DNA of 64,000 nt from Blastobasis lacticolella (taxonomy: Eukaryota; Arthropoda; Insecta; Lepidoptera; Blastobasidae). The position numbers were made by a program, and so were the translations under genes. Below are positions 33,906-44,809 of the stretch, one piece after another (positions within the stretch are counted from its first letter, which is position 1; every line of letters starts with the position of its first letter). Below the pieces are notes generated by a model. The model saw only the letters and a program-made list of their open reading frames with translations. It ran no database searches and had not been told where the DNA came from. The stretch lies in contig LR990051.1 in NCBI GenBank assembly GCA_905147135.1, forward strand, positions 16,831,115 to 16,895,114, read 5' to 3'.

Positions 33906-34212
33906 ACATATTATTATGGCTAATTAACTCGCTCACAGCCTATCATCGCCTTCGAAATCACAACCACAGGGCAGGTCTTCCTAACGGAGTATGCAGTTTC
34001 ATTCGTCATTAGTGGCAGTGTATGACAAAGACAATGACATGCCTGTCATTGTCAATGTCCAAACCTAGGATTTTTTTATCTGTCTTTCTATGCAGTGACA
34101 CAAACTTAATCTGACCCAGTGACAGCGTCGCTGTTAATGGCATTGACATGACATTTCAAAATGGCGACACTTGATTCCAGTTTTGGCCACCGGGTCAGAT
34201 AAGTTTGTGCAT
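33655..34212. mobile_element. Foldback element with arms of about 85-90 bp
   Basis: The left arm (TATCTGAC, ACAAAACTGGAATTAAGT, CATTTTGAAATGTCATGCCA, CAGCGACGCTGTCAC) is complementary in order to the right arm (GTGACAGCGTCGCTG, GACATGACATTTCAAAATGG, CCAGTTTTGGCC, GGGTCAGATAAGTTTGTG). The loop carries part of the direct repeat above. A related, smaller copy lies at 60,181-60,325. Confidence 0.75.
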
Positions 34213-34517
34213 CCATAGCTTTTTTCGGGTGTGTTCATAATTTCATGCCAAGAATGCGTTCGTTTCATAGCAAATTAGTAATATTTTAATCATTAATATA
34301 AAAAAATTGGCTAGCTAAAGATTTTAAATAATTACGAGAGGACATTACATTTTATAAGCTTTATCCATTACAACTCTCATTATGCCGGCTGGTGGTCAGG
34401 AAAAAACTAGACTGTCTCCTTTCATTATAAGTTCAAAATTCAAATTCATAAAATTATTAAAACACCCACATCATTATAAAATAATTTCATACTTACTACC
34501 TTCACTATTTTTAGTTC

Positions 34518-35512
34518 TTATCCACGTTTACACGAGTCCAAGAATTCCTTTACTGTATAAAAACAGTTTTCTATCAGCCATTTTTTTAAATTATATTTGA
34601 ATTGCGTTAATGGCAGAAGTTTCATGTCAGTGTCTAAGCTGTTATATATTTTAATTGCCATCGAATAACTATTACAGCTGTAAAGTGTCGTTGAATGGGT
34701 AGGGACAACCAGTCTATCGGGAAACCTTGTATTAAATTTAGTAGTATCGGATACTTTTTTAAATAGATACAGATGACTTTTTACAAATACGCAGACCTCG
34801 TATATATACATGCAAGGCACAGTCAGCAGGTTAAAATGTTTAAAAAGAGGTCTACACGAGGTTAGTGTATCTACGTTGCAGATGGCTCTGATACATTGCT
34901 TTTGACAGAGAAGAACTCGATTTGCAAGTGATGAATTTCCCCAAAGTATAATAGCGTACCTCAAAATGGAGCACACATAGCCATGGTAAGCTTGCAATGC
35001 CACCTTTTGGCTGCTGATTTTTGCGAGGCGCCAAAGTGCATACACAAACGAATTTATTTTATTGCACAAATTTGAGATATGTGAGTACCACGTGCACCGG
35101 TCGTCCAGTACAACCCCTAGAAATGGAGTTTCATTAGATTCTCTAATAACTTGATCTTCAAATGATACCTTTAATTTATTTTTCCGACCATTCTTATTAA
35201 CAAATTGTATGTATGTAGTTTTATTTATATTAACTTTAAGATTGTTATTATTGAGCCATTGTATTATTTCGCTAACTGTTTTATTTATTTCATCATTATA
35301 TGTATCCATATCTTTGCAGTGTATAACAACGGATATATCGTCAGCAAATAATGTGCAATCATAATCAGTTACTTCGGATAAATCATTTATGTAGAACAAA
35401 AATAGCAATGGTCCCAATATACTGCCCTGTGGAACACCTACTCTATTTACTTCAGTCGAAGAAGTGTAGGCTCTGCGTTCTCCATTAGTATCGACATTTG
35501 CTATTTCTACGT
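34518..35512 (-). pseudogene. Element D ORF2, C-terminal part (RT palm to end)
   Basis: The minus frame opens right at the E junction with VEIANVDTNG, then GVPQGSILGPLLF, catalytic FADDIS, the thumb (FLGVVLDDRCTWYSHI), LWGNSS and CIRAI, and ends at a stop at 34,518. It aligns along its length with the same part of element C ORF2 (PCMYI...VCVF in both). It lacks the upstream half, which continues on the other side of E. Confidence 0.88.
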
Positions 35513-38500
35513 CCCCTGGGTGGCGGATAGGGGAAGGGCCGGGAGTACAGCCTAGCTAGCTTCCGGCTAAGTCCGATGGACTCGCTGACCAACGACGGGT
35601 GTGGCCCTCCAGCATTTTGGGGGTTGTGCGGCGTGCTGACAACTCGCCCGCGGAAAACCTACTTGTTACGAAACCGAACCAGAGAAAAGAATTACGATCC
35701 GATCCCAATCACGATGACTTTTGGCATGGAAATATGGACCACCGATTTGCTTCATGGAATGTTCGTAGTTTATATAGACCGGGAGCTTTGTACCAGCTAA
35801 CCAAAGAATTGGAACGCTATAGCATCAGCATCGCGGCGCTGCAGGAAGTTAGATGGCCGGGCAAAGGGGAGTGCAATCTAGAGGGCGGTGCGATGTTATT
35901 CTATAGTGGAACTGATAGTGGCCAGCATATGCAGGGTACAGGGTTCATTGTAAATAGAAAAATGTTAGGAAATGTTATTCGTTTCGATGCAGTCTCGGAC
36001 AGAATCTGCGTACTACGGGTAAAGGGAAAATTTTGTAATATTTCTATCGTAAACGTTTATGCTCCCACGGAAATGGCAGATGACAGCACCAAAGACCGCT
36101 TTTATGATGACCTTGAAGGAGTGTATGACCAAATACCGGGTTTTGACATGAAGATGTTAGTCGGGGATTACAACGCGAAAGCCGGACGTGAAGAGGTTTT
36201 TGTGCCAACAATAGGCAGATACAGTCAGCATCAAGTAACCAACGACAACGGGCTCCGGATGATTAGCTTTGCGGCTCTCAAATCCCTGGTAGTTAAGAGC
36301 ACCATGTACCCACGTAAGGATATTCATAAAAGTACCTGGAAATCTCCTGACGGTAAGACAGTTAACCAGATTGACCATGTTTTAGTAGACGACAGACACC
36401 AGAGTAACGTACTAGATGTGAGGACATTCCGAGGAGCAGACTGTGATAGTGACCATTACCTGTTGATTATTAAAGTACGAGCGAAGATTAAGGCTGCACA
36501 TGTAGTAATAAATAAGGAGGAACAGCTTATCAACACAGATGTTTTAAAGGAGGATGCAATACAGGCAAAATTTCAATTGGAATTGGGTAATAGGTTTAAG
36601 GGCTTGGAAATGCAGGGCGACGTGGATGAAGAATGGAAACAGACCAAAGAGATAGTTAGAGAAGTAGGACTGAAGGTTTTGGGAAGAAGAAAACACCGAA
36701 AGAGGAAGAAATGGTGGACAGACCAGTGTAAAACAGCTGTGGAAGAGAAGCGAAAGTACAGGATTTTGTCAGAACAAGATCTTGTCTGGAAGGATAGGTT
36801 TGAGGAAGCGAAAAGAACTTCTCGAAATGTAATTAGACGGGCACGAAGAGATCATCTAGATAACATGGTAAGAGAAATGGAAACATTGATACATGGAAAC
36901 AAGAGTAGAGAGTTTTACCAGGAAGTGCGAGAAGTCAAGAAAGGTTACCAACCTCACAGTCAGCTATTGGAAGATGATGATGGAAATATTATATCTGACC
37001 CGGAACAACTGAAATCCACATGGCGCCGTTACTTCGAGCAGCTACTGAACTGTCCGCCAGTAGAAGACCAACACCCGGGAGATATTGAATTCAACAATGC
37101 GGAAGTAGCACCGCCGAGCTTCGAGGAAGTTAGAAGAGCGATAATGAGGCTAAAGAACAATAAGTGTCCAGGGATCGATAACATTCCCGGAGAGCTGTGG
37201 AAATATGGTGGGGGAGCGGTGCAATCGCGATTATATGAACTAATCTATAAAATTTGGGCCGAAGAACGACAACCTGATGAGTGGAATATTGGAATTATAT
37301 GTCCCATACATAAAAAAGGGAGTCGAAAGAAGTGCTCCAATTATAGAGGGATTGCATTGCTCCCAACTGCTTATAAAGTCCTTTCCTACATACTGCTCGA
37401 GCGACTGGAGCCATATGCGGAAGATATTTTAGGCGATTACCAATGCGGCTTTCGACGTAATCGTAGCACCATAGACCAAATATTTCTCCTAAGACAACTG
37501 ATGGAGAAGAAATGGGAATATGCGCAAAGCCTACATGTGCTATTTGTTGACTTCACTAAGGCTTACGATAGTATTGATCGGAAGGTGCTTTTCAGGGTAC
37601 TTCGAGAGTTCAAAATACCCGACAAACTCGTGAAGATGGTCGAAGTGGCCGTGAGTATAAGCGAGATGAAAGTTAGGGTTGGAAGAGAACTGTCGGATAC
37701 CTTTGGGGTTGCTACGGGTCTTAAGCAAGGCGATGCACTGTCACCAATGATGTTCAACTTAGTACTCGAACACGTAATTAGAAACGTCCAATTAATTGAG
37801 AGTGGAGTAGAACTGAACGGTAATCACCAAATCATTGGATATGCTGACGATCTAGGATTGCTTGGACAGTGCAATCAGACCGTAAATGATCTTGCGGAAG
37901 CCCTTGAAGAGCAAGGAGGAAGGGTTGGCCTCATAATCAACCGGGAAAAAACAGAGTACCTACATATGAAGAGGTACAGGGATAAGTATGCGAGGCGAGA
38001 ATCCCTAGCGGTAGTCAGTGGCAGCTATAAAGGCGTCGATACTTTTAAATATCTCGGTGGCACCGTAACCGACACCAATCAGCGAGAAGATGAAATTGAT
38101 CTTAGGATACAAAATACGCTTAGGTGTTGTGCAGCGCTCCATAAGGTGTTGGTGTCCAAACTGATAAGCAGGAAAACCAAGATTCGGATATATAAAACAG
38201 TTATTAGACCAATCTTGATGTACGGATGTGAGGCTTGGACACTGACACTTAAGGAGGAGAACAAGTTATTGGTCGCTGAACGTAAGATCTTCCGGAAAAT
38301 TCTGGGGCCAACACAGGGTGAGGACGGCATGTGGAAGAGAAGAAAGAACGAGGAGGTGGAACAGCTTATTTCCGAACCCAATATTCTGGGAGAGATCAAG
38401 GCTGCAAGATTGCGTTGGCTTGGCCACGTGGAGAGGATGGGGGAGGATCGCGCCGTTAGGAGAGCATATGTGGGTCGGCCGAGCGGACGTCGACCGGTCG

Positions 38501-38663
38501 GGCGACCCAGATATCGCTGGAGGGATGAAGTCCTGAAAGACCTGCACGCACTAGGAATCCTCGATTGGCAGGAGATGGCGCAGGATAGGGAGAGGTGGCG
38601 ATCTCTGGTGTCGGAGGCCAAGATCCACTTTGGGTCGCTGAGCCAGCGCAGTAAGTAAGTAAG
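35513..38663 (+). mobile_element. Element E: apparently full-length RTE-type LINE inserted in D
   Basis: About 3.15 kb, typical of RTE elements. It has a short GC-rich 5' UTR beginning near CCCCTGGGTGGCGG, one long ORF, and almost no 3' UTR, ending in GTAAGTAAGTAAG. It lies antisense to D and interrupts D between the codons for SYLGNRK and VEIAN. TTTCTA stands on both sides and may be a 6-bp target duplication, but merging the flanks on it does not restore the frame of D. A small deletion of the target is therefore likely. Confidence 0.88.
35599..38658 (+). CDS. Element E endonuclease-reverse transcriptase, intact 1019-codon ORF
   Basis: A single uninterrupted frame. The APE-type endonuclease occupies about residues 50-290, with FASWNVRSL (Asn54), LQEVRWPGKG, VNVYAPTE, VGDYNAKAG and the catalytic SDH at 284-286. 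A connector rich in Lys/Arg follows. The RT lies at about 515-830, with NKCPGIDNIPGELWK, NYRGIALLP, QCGFRRNRSTIDQI, FVDFTKAYDSID, LKQGDALSP and YADD at 748-751. The C-terminus has LRWLGHVERM, GRPSGRRPVGRPRYRW and DRERWRSLVSEAK. Its endonuclease half is the type that often appears in automatic annotations as a craniofacial-development-protein-2-like gene. The protein nicks target DNA and copies element RNA there. The intact frame suggests a recent insertion. Start: ATG 35,599 is the first in this frame, and I cannot exclude a start further in. Confidence 0.92.
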   Translation: MWPSSILGVVRRADNSPAENLLVTKPNQRKELRSDPNHDDFWHGNMDHRFASWNVRSLYRPGALYQLTKELERYSISIAALQEVRWPGKGECNLEGGAMLFYSGTDSGQHMQGTGFIVNRKMLGNVIRFDAVSDRICVLRVKGKFCNISIVNVYAPTEMADDSTKDRFYDDLEGVYDQIPGFDMKMLVGDYNAKAGREEVFVPTIGRYSQHQVTNDNGLRMISFAALKSLVVKSTMYPRKDIHKSTWKSPDGKTVNQIDHVLVDDRHQSNVLDVRTFRGADCDSDHYLLIIKVRAKIKAAHVVINKEEQLINTDVLKEDAIQAKFQLELGNRFKGLEMQGDVDEEWKQTKEIVREVGLKVLGRRKHRKRKKWWTDQCKTAVEEKRKYRILSEQDLVWKDRFEEAKRTSRNVIRRARRDHLDNMVREMETLIHGNKSREFYQEVREVKKGYQPHSQLLEDDDGNIISDPEQLKSTWRRYFEQLLNCPPVEDQHPGDIEFNNAEVAPPSFEEVRRAIMRLKNNKCPGIDNIPGELWKYGGGAVQSRLYELIYKIWAEERQPDEWNIGIICPIHKKGSRKKCSNYRGIALLPTAYKVLSYILLERLEPYAEDILGDYQCGFRRNRSTIDQIFLLRQLMEKKWEYAQSLHVLFVDFTKAYDSIDRKVLFRVLREFKIPDKLVKMVEVAVSISEMKVRVGRELSDTFGVATGLKQGDALSPMMFNLVLEHVIRNVQLIESGVELNGNHQIIGYADDLGLLGQCNQTVNDLAEALEEQGGRVGLIINREKTEYLHMKRYRDKYARRESLAVVSGSYKGVDTFKYLGGTVTDTNQREDEIDLRIQNTLRCCAALHKVLVSKLISRKTKIRIYKTVIRPILMYGCEAWTLTLKEENKLLVAERKIFRKILGPTQGEDGMWKRRKNEEVEQLISEPNILGEIKAARLRWLGHVERMGEDRAVRRAYVGRPSGRRPVGRPRYRWRDEVLKDLHALGILDWQEMAQDRERWRSLVSEAKIHFGSLSQRSK

Positions 38664-40562
38664 CTTTCTATTGCCCAGGTAACTCTCTAACCATTGAAGA
38701 GCTAGTCCACGTATGCCATATCGCTCGCATTTTTCGAGTAGCTTCCCATGCAATACGCAATCAAAAGCTTTGCTCATATCGAAAAAGATAGCTGTAACGG
38801 CAGTTCTCTTATCGAGCCCTTTCAAAATATTATTTATCAGGGAAAATGCAGCTGAAGATGTGGATTTGCCTTTCTGGAAACCGTACTGCTCCTCTTTAAT
38901 TAATTTAAATGCATTTACAAAACTAGTTATACGGTCATGCATTGCTCTTTCAAAAACCTTCGAGAAAATAGATAACAGTGCTATAGGTCGATAATTACTT
39001 ATCTCACCCTCACTTCCTTTTTTATGTAATGGCTTTATGACTGTGACTTTCAATTGTTCTGGAAATTTGCCATTAGTGAACGATAAGTTTACCAAATAGC
39101 TGAGGACGGGTGCAATTTCTAATTTACAGGCTTTGACTACTTTTGTATGTATGTCATCATAGCCAGTCGCATTTGATGAATTCAAGGAATTTATTATTTT
39201 AACAATTTCATGAACGTCAGTGGGATTTAAAAATATACTGGCGTTATTTGGCTTAATGTGTGTTCTGGTAGATGCAGAGTCAAGAGAATTTGAATTAGTC
39301 AAACTAAGATAATATTTATTGAAAGAATTAGCAATGTCAATGGGATCATTAATTGTAATGTCATTTAAATGTATTTTGTCAATGTATTTATTATGCGCAA
39401 TACTGTTCGTTGTATTTTTTATTACGTTCCATGTAGCTCTACAGATGTTCTTAGACTGAGTTATGTATTTAGTATTTGAGATTTTTTGAGCCTGATTTAC
39501 ACATCGTCGAAGTAGTTTCGAATATCTTGTATATTTTACTTTTGTTGATGTATTTGAGTTGGTGTAGTAGCTGTATCGTAAATGTCTTTTTGTGATTGTA
39601 GACTTTCTTAGCCCCTTAGTGATCCATGTTGTAGGATGTTTTTTGAGGAGACATTTATATTTTTGATTTGGAAAACATAAATTATAAAACATTACAAAAC
39701 ACTCATAAAAATTTGTAAACGCAGTTTGTAAGTCATTTGCTTCGTATACGTCTGTCCAAAGTAATGACTTCATACAGTCCCGAAACTTCGCAATATTTTC
39801 CTGGCATAAGTCCCGCTTCCAGTAATACTTGCAAGTTTGAGGTTTACTTTGTTTTGTCACAGTAAAATTTATACTCTGCGCTGTTTCGTGATCTGAGAGG
39901 CCTAAGTAATGTATTTTACTTTCTACACCTACTAGATTGCTCATTGCTAGATTGATCTTGTAATCTAAACACGCCTTTTTTCTTGTTGGTTCTTTAATAT
40001 GTATTACGAAATTATTATTTTTAACTATTCTATTCAATTCGTTTGTTTCATGTGTGTCTCTCAGTGTATTTATATTGAAGTCTCCTGTTATTATAATTTT
40101 TTGTCTTGTTTTATTTTTTAATAAATTTAATAATCGCTCAAATTTTGTTAGAAACAGTTTCACATTAGATGTAGGCGTTCTATAAATGCACAGAACAATG
40201 CATTTTATAGAGGGTATCTCTACACCACAACACTCAAAGACGTAATCCTCCTGAAATTCCATTAAAAATGTAATTTTTTTAGTTAAAGTTTCTCGCTTTG
40301 CTAATATGCATACTCCTCCACGTTTTTGATGCTGTCTAGAATATGTAGCCCCAACTTGGTAATCCTGTATTTGTATATTTTTTTCACTACCTAATTTTAT
40401 AAAGGTTTCACTTAAGCAAATGATGTCAAAAGTCTTGTCTTTATTTTCAAGTTCATGTAATGTAATTTCAATAATTTCTCTTTTAATTAATAAACCTGCA
40501 ATATTTTGGTGTAGTATCGTGAACTTATCAGCTACGAAAAAGCTCCCTACTATTGTCTTTAA
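38664..40562 (-). pseudogene. Element D ORF2, N-terminal part (endonuclease to RT fingers)
   Basis: The minus frame is open from 40,562 down to the E junction. It has SFFVADKFTILHQNIAG, CLSETFIK, ITGDFNINTL, the SDHETAQS catalytic segment, then NYRPIALLS, QYGFQKGKST, FFDMSKAFDCVLH and SYLGNRK. The first ATG in frame is at 40,262, already inside the endonuclease domain, and a TAA lies at 40,565-40,563. So no usable AUG precedes the domain, and translation must come from ORF1 by frameshift or from a non-AUG start. Open reading below 38,664 is only antisense of E. Confidence 0.88.
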
Positions 40563-42055
40563 TTAAGGTTCTTACGCTATGCCTCGGAAAATAGTTAGTT
40601 ATTACTTTTTGCACCATTTGTCTTTTTCCTAGGTCACAATTTGGTTTCGTTTCAAATAGTTTTCCGCTTCCTACAATTGTAGCAATAGTTACTGACTTTT
40701 TACAACGCCTTCCAATATTTTGCTTATAACCTAAATATTTAGTGTCATAATAAATTGAGTCAATCTTTATATTGATTTTAAAAACTACCTTAGATAAGAA
40801 TTTAATGTCAAAATATTCAATGTCACTTAAATCTAGAAATATACTATTTTTGAACTGTTTACACACAAGACGTAACATGTTGTTTATTTTATTTTCATTG
40901 AGATGGACACTGTTTTTTATACCCAGAACGATGATCATTGGCTTGGAGTGTGTCTTAAGAAAATATAATAATTCTGTGTAAAGTTTTGTCGGATTTACAT
41001 CATTTTCTCCAATACTTACAACAATCGCATCATTAGCAGTGGCTGTTTGTGTGTCTGCAGATTTCAAGATGTCTTCGCTCATTGCGTTAGGTTTAATGTA
41101 GGCTCTGATTTTGTAGTCTTCGTATTTTGTGTTCTCTCTGGATCTTATAAGCGCTGATGCTAATCCTGAACACTGTCTTCCTCCCAGAATGTAAATATGT
41201 CTATCTTCTTTTCCAGTTGTTGGTATTTTCAGCTCATTGGGTTGACCTTGGTCTCTGTCTTGGTGTTGCGCCATGTCCGCAATATCCGTGTCCGTAACTT
41301 CCATGTTACAAGTTTCCGTATCATTGAAATTCTGTATATTTGGAATTGTTTGTGAAAAGTTTATTATATGTTCTCTTTTTGTCCTTCGTATTCCAAAACT
41401 ATTATATGTCATATTTGCCTTGTTCTTGATTTTAGGCGTGGATTTCGCAATAAGTTTTAAGCAATTTATTTGGTTTTCATATTCCTTTAGTTTAAATTTC
41501 AATTGGTTATTTTCAAATCCTAGATCCGCTATTTCTTTATCCGCTGTTTCCAGATTTTCTTCCAGTTTAATCATTCTTTCTTTCAATTCCTCTAGTTCGT
41601 CTTTATAATTACTAGTTAGTTCAGGGCAACTTCGTTGTAGGGTTTCATTGCATAACGGAGAATCATTGAAATCCGTATCATGATCAGATAATGAGTCAAA
41701 TGAGTTGTGTGTTGATACATTATATCTGCTGCGGGTTATGACTCTGCGCACGATATCTTTATTTACACGATCCGACGATATTAATGTATTGGTAGATACT
41801 GGCAAGTCCAATTTGTTGGTTTCGGTAGTTAGCGGAGATGCTATTTGTAATTTTCGGAGTGCTGGTTTTTTGATGATCACGCTTACAAATAACGCATGTC
41901 CAGTTTGACTTCTTTTTATCGTCCATTAATAGATAAAGTTTTTCTCTGTTTGCGCACGTAAGATCATAAATCTTTTTACAAACATTGCATGTTAAGAAAT
42001 GTTTGCTAGAAATTATTTTATTGCATTTAGCGCACTTAATTCGCTTTGGTGGCAT
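40528..42055 (-). pseudogene. Element D ORF1: PHD-like finger, coiled coil, SGNH-like domain, one frameshift
   Basis: It starts at ATG 42,055 (MPPKRIKCAKC). The PHD-type finger uses C8, C11, C23, C26, C34, C54 and C57, with SNW before C54. The frame breaks close to a run of six A (about 41,871-41,876, minus strand CATCAAAAAACC). The next frame carries on with KKPALRKLQIASPL, a coiled coil (LEELKERMIKLEENLETADKEI region) and an SGNH-like domain (IYILGGRQCSGLASALI, VVSIGENDVNP). The first-block Ser is not conserved. It ends with ELFRS and TGA at 40,530-40,528. Layout and length match element C ORF1. Confidence 0.85.
40534..40542 (-). promoter_or_regulatory. Candidate +1 ribosomal frameshift site, element D
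   Basis: On the minus strand ORF1 reads CTT TTT CGT AGC TGA and ORF2 reads AGC TTT TTC GTA GCT. This is the same CTTTTTCGT and the same +1 relation as element C at 23,531. Here ORF2 lacks an AUG, which strengthens the case. Function inferred. Confidence 0.6.
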
Positions 42056-42085
42056 TATTTAAGGTTAATAAAAAAAAAATATAAT

Positions 42086-42515
42086 GCAATCAGCTTGTTA
42101 TTTTTTTCGTTCTGCGTTGATCGGAATAATAACAGCTATAACGATGTTATAACGGTTAATCAATTTCTGAACGCAGCCTTAATGACGTTATGATGTCAAC
42201 GGGCTGTCAAACGACTGTCAACTACACCAATTCGTATCCAATCAGCTGTTTAAGATATTTTGTGTGCTGTGATTTGTTGTGGTTCTTCTAAAAATATTTA
42301 AATTATCTCAAAAAACGGTCAAATTTGGCCCATACCTTGGTGTGAAATGTGTGTAATTCGGCGTAATAATCTTCACTTTTGTCACTTTATGTCCCAGGAA
42401 AGTCAACCAATCTTTCGACACTAAAATTGTGAGTTAAGGTTAAGTTTTTATTCTTACATTGATTAAAATACGGACAACAGGTTATTTACTTATCACGGTA
42501 CGTTCCGTTCTTCGG
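42086..42515. other. Flank of element D, no gene seen
   Basis: AT-rich flank, possibly including the 5' UTR of D near 42,056-42,100. No motif was recognised. Confidence 0.4.
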
Positions 42516-42517
42516 TT

Positions 42518-42563
42518 CAGCTTTTTTGACAAGCTGTTAAAGGTACAGCTTGTCAAAAAAGAG
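42518..42563. repeat. Palindrome AGCTTTTTTGACAAGCTGT and complement
   Basis: The two arms are separated by a few bases. The right arm is also the left terminal repeat of the element below, so two elements or a duplicated end sit head to head. Confidence 0.7.
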
Positions 42564-42672
42564 TTGGCAAAATATGAGGTCGCACCTCTCATGCAGTCAA
42601 TGACGTAGTGTTGATCTAAGAAATACAGTTGTTCCATCTGTCACCTAGTCAACTCTTTTTTGACAAGTTGTG
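42549..42672. mobile_element. Small MITE, about 120 bp, with about 20-bp terminal repeats
   Basis: ACAGCTTGTCAAAAAAGAGT on the left and CAACTCTTTTTTGACAAGTT on the right are inverted copies. The interior is non-coding. Confidence 0.65.
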
Positions 42673-42679
42673 TATTGGA

Positions 42680-43495
42680 CATAATGAAACGAAAACACAG
42701 AATACTCGTATTTATATGACGAATCTAAACGTTTACATGTTAGAGCAATTAGCTTCCACCAAAGGCACACCAACAAACGATGCAGAGAAGCAAAATAGCT
42801 CTCATTTCTTATAGAAACATCTTATCTTACAAATCCAATATTTATATAAACGACACAAATATTCAAATGCGGTCCATCTCTCCAACTGCATTTTGAGAGG
42901 AAAAGCGTGTAAGGTTCCGTGGAAAATGAGCTTATTCCCACAGCTCCCTCACCTTTTGCCATGAACGTGGCCCCTTGAGAACCTTAACCGGGATAAAAGC
43001 TTCGCATAACACTATCCGAGTCCGACCCATAATCTGTCTCTGTGCAAAAAGTAACCTTTCTATTGAGCGTGTTTCTAAAGGTGAAAATCGTATGGTACGT
43101 TAAAAGTTTTTAATGAAGAAGCGGTTTTCACCAGTGTTCAGTCCGTAACCCTCTTTTCATTCCTATCTGTTTGCTATCCCGCGGAATCCCGTTACATTAT
43201 CGGGACATAAAGTTGAGAGAAGACACTTGCGAAGTATGTACCTTGCTATTTCTGCAAGAATTATCGAAATCAATACAATAGTTTCGTAGATAAGCATGTT
43301 CAAACAAAAAACATGCTCTACATTTGACCAGGAACCAGGCAGAAATTTGAGCGCCATCTCATCTTGTGGTAAGTATTAGTAATAACATAAATATTTACCA
43401 ACTAAACATTGTGGTGAGAGGATCAGCCAGTCTGCGCTACCGACTTGCTGTCCGCAGACCGCCCAGGGTGCGCCGGGCGCCTAGGATCATTTAAT
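42680..43495. other. Intergenic, no gene seen
   Basis: No repeat or coding motif was recognised. Mixed base composition. Confidence 0.4.
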
Positions 43496-43499
43496 GCGT

Positions 43500-43770
43500 C
43501 ACACGGGGAGGCTCCTTCCATGCACATACATACATACATACTTTAACCTAATTATCATTAACACGATAAGAAGAACATAAATATTAGTAATATATAGAAC
43601 CCACAAAGTCATTGACAAGGATTTAGACGCCAGCGACTTCTCTAAACAAATAGACATTTGACAGTTGCAAACACATAAACGCACGAGTTTTGTTCTAGCC
43701 AAGCATTTGACCGCCATCTCAGCTGGTAAGTGGCGATGCGGCCGAAGATGGAGCATGCCTGTCTAGGAAC
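43500..43770 (-). mobile_element. LINE 3' UTR remnant
   Basis: The minus strand has GGCATGCTCCATCTTCGGCC, GCATCGCCACTTACCAGCTG and AGATGGCGGTCAAATGC. The same series, diverged, occurs at 53,520-53,590 on the plus strand after an RT C-terminus. That allows this piece to be identified as the 3' UTR of that LINE. It ends in TATGTATGTATG. Confidence 0.65.
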
Positions 43771-43774
43771 AGCT

Positions 43775-44595
43775 TATTCACTCTTCATCCCTACTCGTAG
43801 CCGAACAACGTAGAAAATCTCGTGCTCTGCATCGAACGATATATTGCACCGTCAGAGCCTATATCCTATTAGGTGCCGGCGCCAGACGTGCAAGGTTGTA
43901 TCTGGTTGTATCCGGTTAATAGTCCATTAGGTTGCCGCGGCACGCGACGACATCGTTCGGATTGTGTCCCTATTTATTGTTAGCGTCGGCCGTTGGGGCC
44001 ATTCAGCGGGCGATGGGGATATAAAGATAGAAACATTTTATTATGCAGTAGCTTCGCTGCTCGAAGCTACGTAATACTTTGAATAAATATTATCATTCTT
44101 GTAAACCACTAGCGCCCGATTTCTGTTTATAAAGATATCCGTTATAGATTTTGTTTTATGTCATACGATAGGCAAACAGGCAAGACACCTGATGGAAAGG
44201 GGTCATCGCTGCATAGGTATAGACATAAGCAAAAAAAGAGATGTCCCATTTCCACCTCCATTGTCCACCACTATTATTTGGCTGTAATATTAGTGTTTGG
44301 CTGCGGTATTTCGTAAGATGGAGTTACTTCCCCAGTCGGGCGGCTCCTTTTCGAACGGGTTATGCCCTACTTCTCTGAAATTAGAACTAAAGGTATTGAT
44401 AAAATTCTTTATTTCGATGTATAAAACGAATGACGGATCAGTTTTTTACCGACGACAGTCTGTTGATATTAGGAATCCGCGGAATTTCTATGCGGTATCT
44501 GCGTTGTTTGGTAGCTGGACTTACACAGTTTGAGGACGGGACGAATACGCATCTACATATACCTATAATATATGAAAAAACGAAGTGGTGGGCAT
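43775..44595. other. Intergenic, no gene seen
   Basis: A GC-rich patch at 43,870-44,010 has no recognisable content. ORFs at 44,297-44,627 may belong to the decayed LINE piece that follows, but I see no RT motif in them. Confidence 0.4.
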
Positions 44596-44760
44596 TTTCT
44601 CCCACGCACACTAATGTTGTGGAATGAGCTTCCTGGAGAGATTTTCCCTGAAGAACTACGACATGGAGTTCTTCGAGAAAGGGGTAAATAGGTTTTCAAG
44701 GGGTTGGCAGCACTTGATGATTGACTCCTGGTATTGAAACGTCGATGACAGGCAGTGATA
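44596..44760 (+). mobile_element. Decayed LINE RT C-terminus
   Basis: The translation contains LWNELPGEIFPEELR followed by a shifted continuation of the Lys/Phe tail. The same ending is present in better shape at 57,799-58,020 (-). Confidence 0.6.
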
Positions 44761-44809
44761 ACTACTTACCAGGGCTTCGATACTGGTACGGAAATCGTCT
44801 TAGTTGCAG

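Larger units (their letters stand above)
34360..42085 (-). mobile_element. Element D: CR1-group LINE, relative of C, split by element E
   Basis: On the minus strand the order is ORF1, an overlapping ORF2, then a short 3' UTR. Without E it would be about 4.5 kb, similar to C. The two halves of ORF2 are separated by E (about 35,513-38,663). Exact outer ends are not resolved, and the 3' tail does not match the CTTTA tail of C. ORF1 has one frameshift. ORF2 has no other lesion that I can see. Confidence 0.85.

Noticed and set aside
35599..36460. Host gene call as craniofacial development protein 2-like
   Set aside because: This similarity is the endonuclease of RTE-type LINEs. The RT follows in the same frame.
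38079..40262. A 727-residue minus-strand ORF
   Set aside because: Its first part is element D ORF2. Below 38,664 it only reads the antisense strand of element E, so the C-terminal part is not a protein of D.
13000..42100. LTR retrotransposon or endogenous virus
   Set aside because: No long terminal repeats, protease, integrase or envelope-like frame. All RTs seen are of non-LTR type with APE endonucleases or their remnants.
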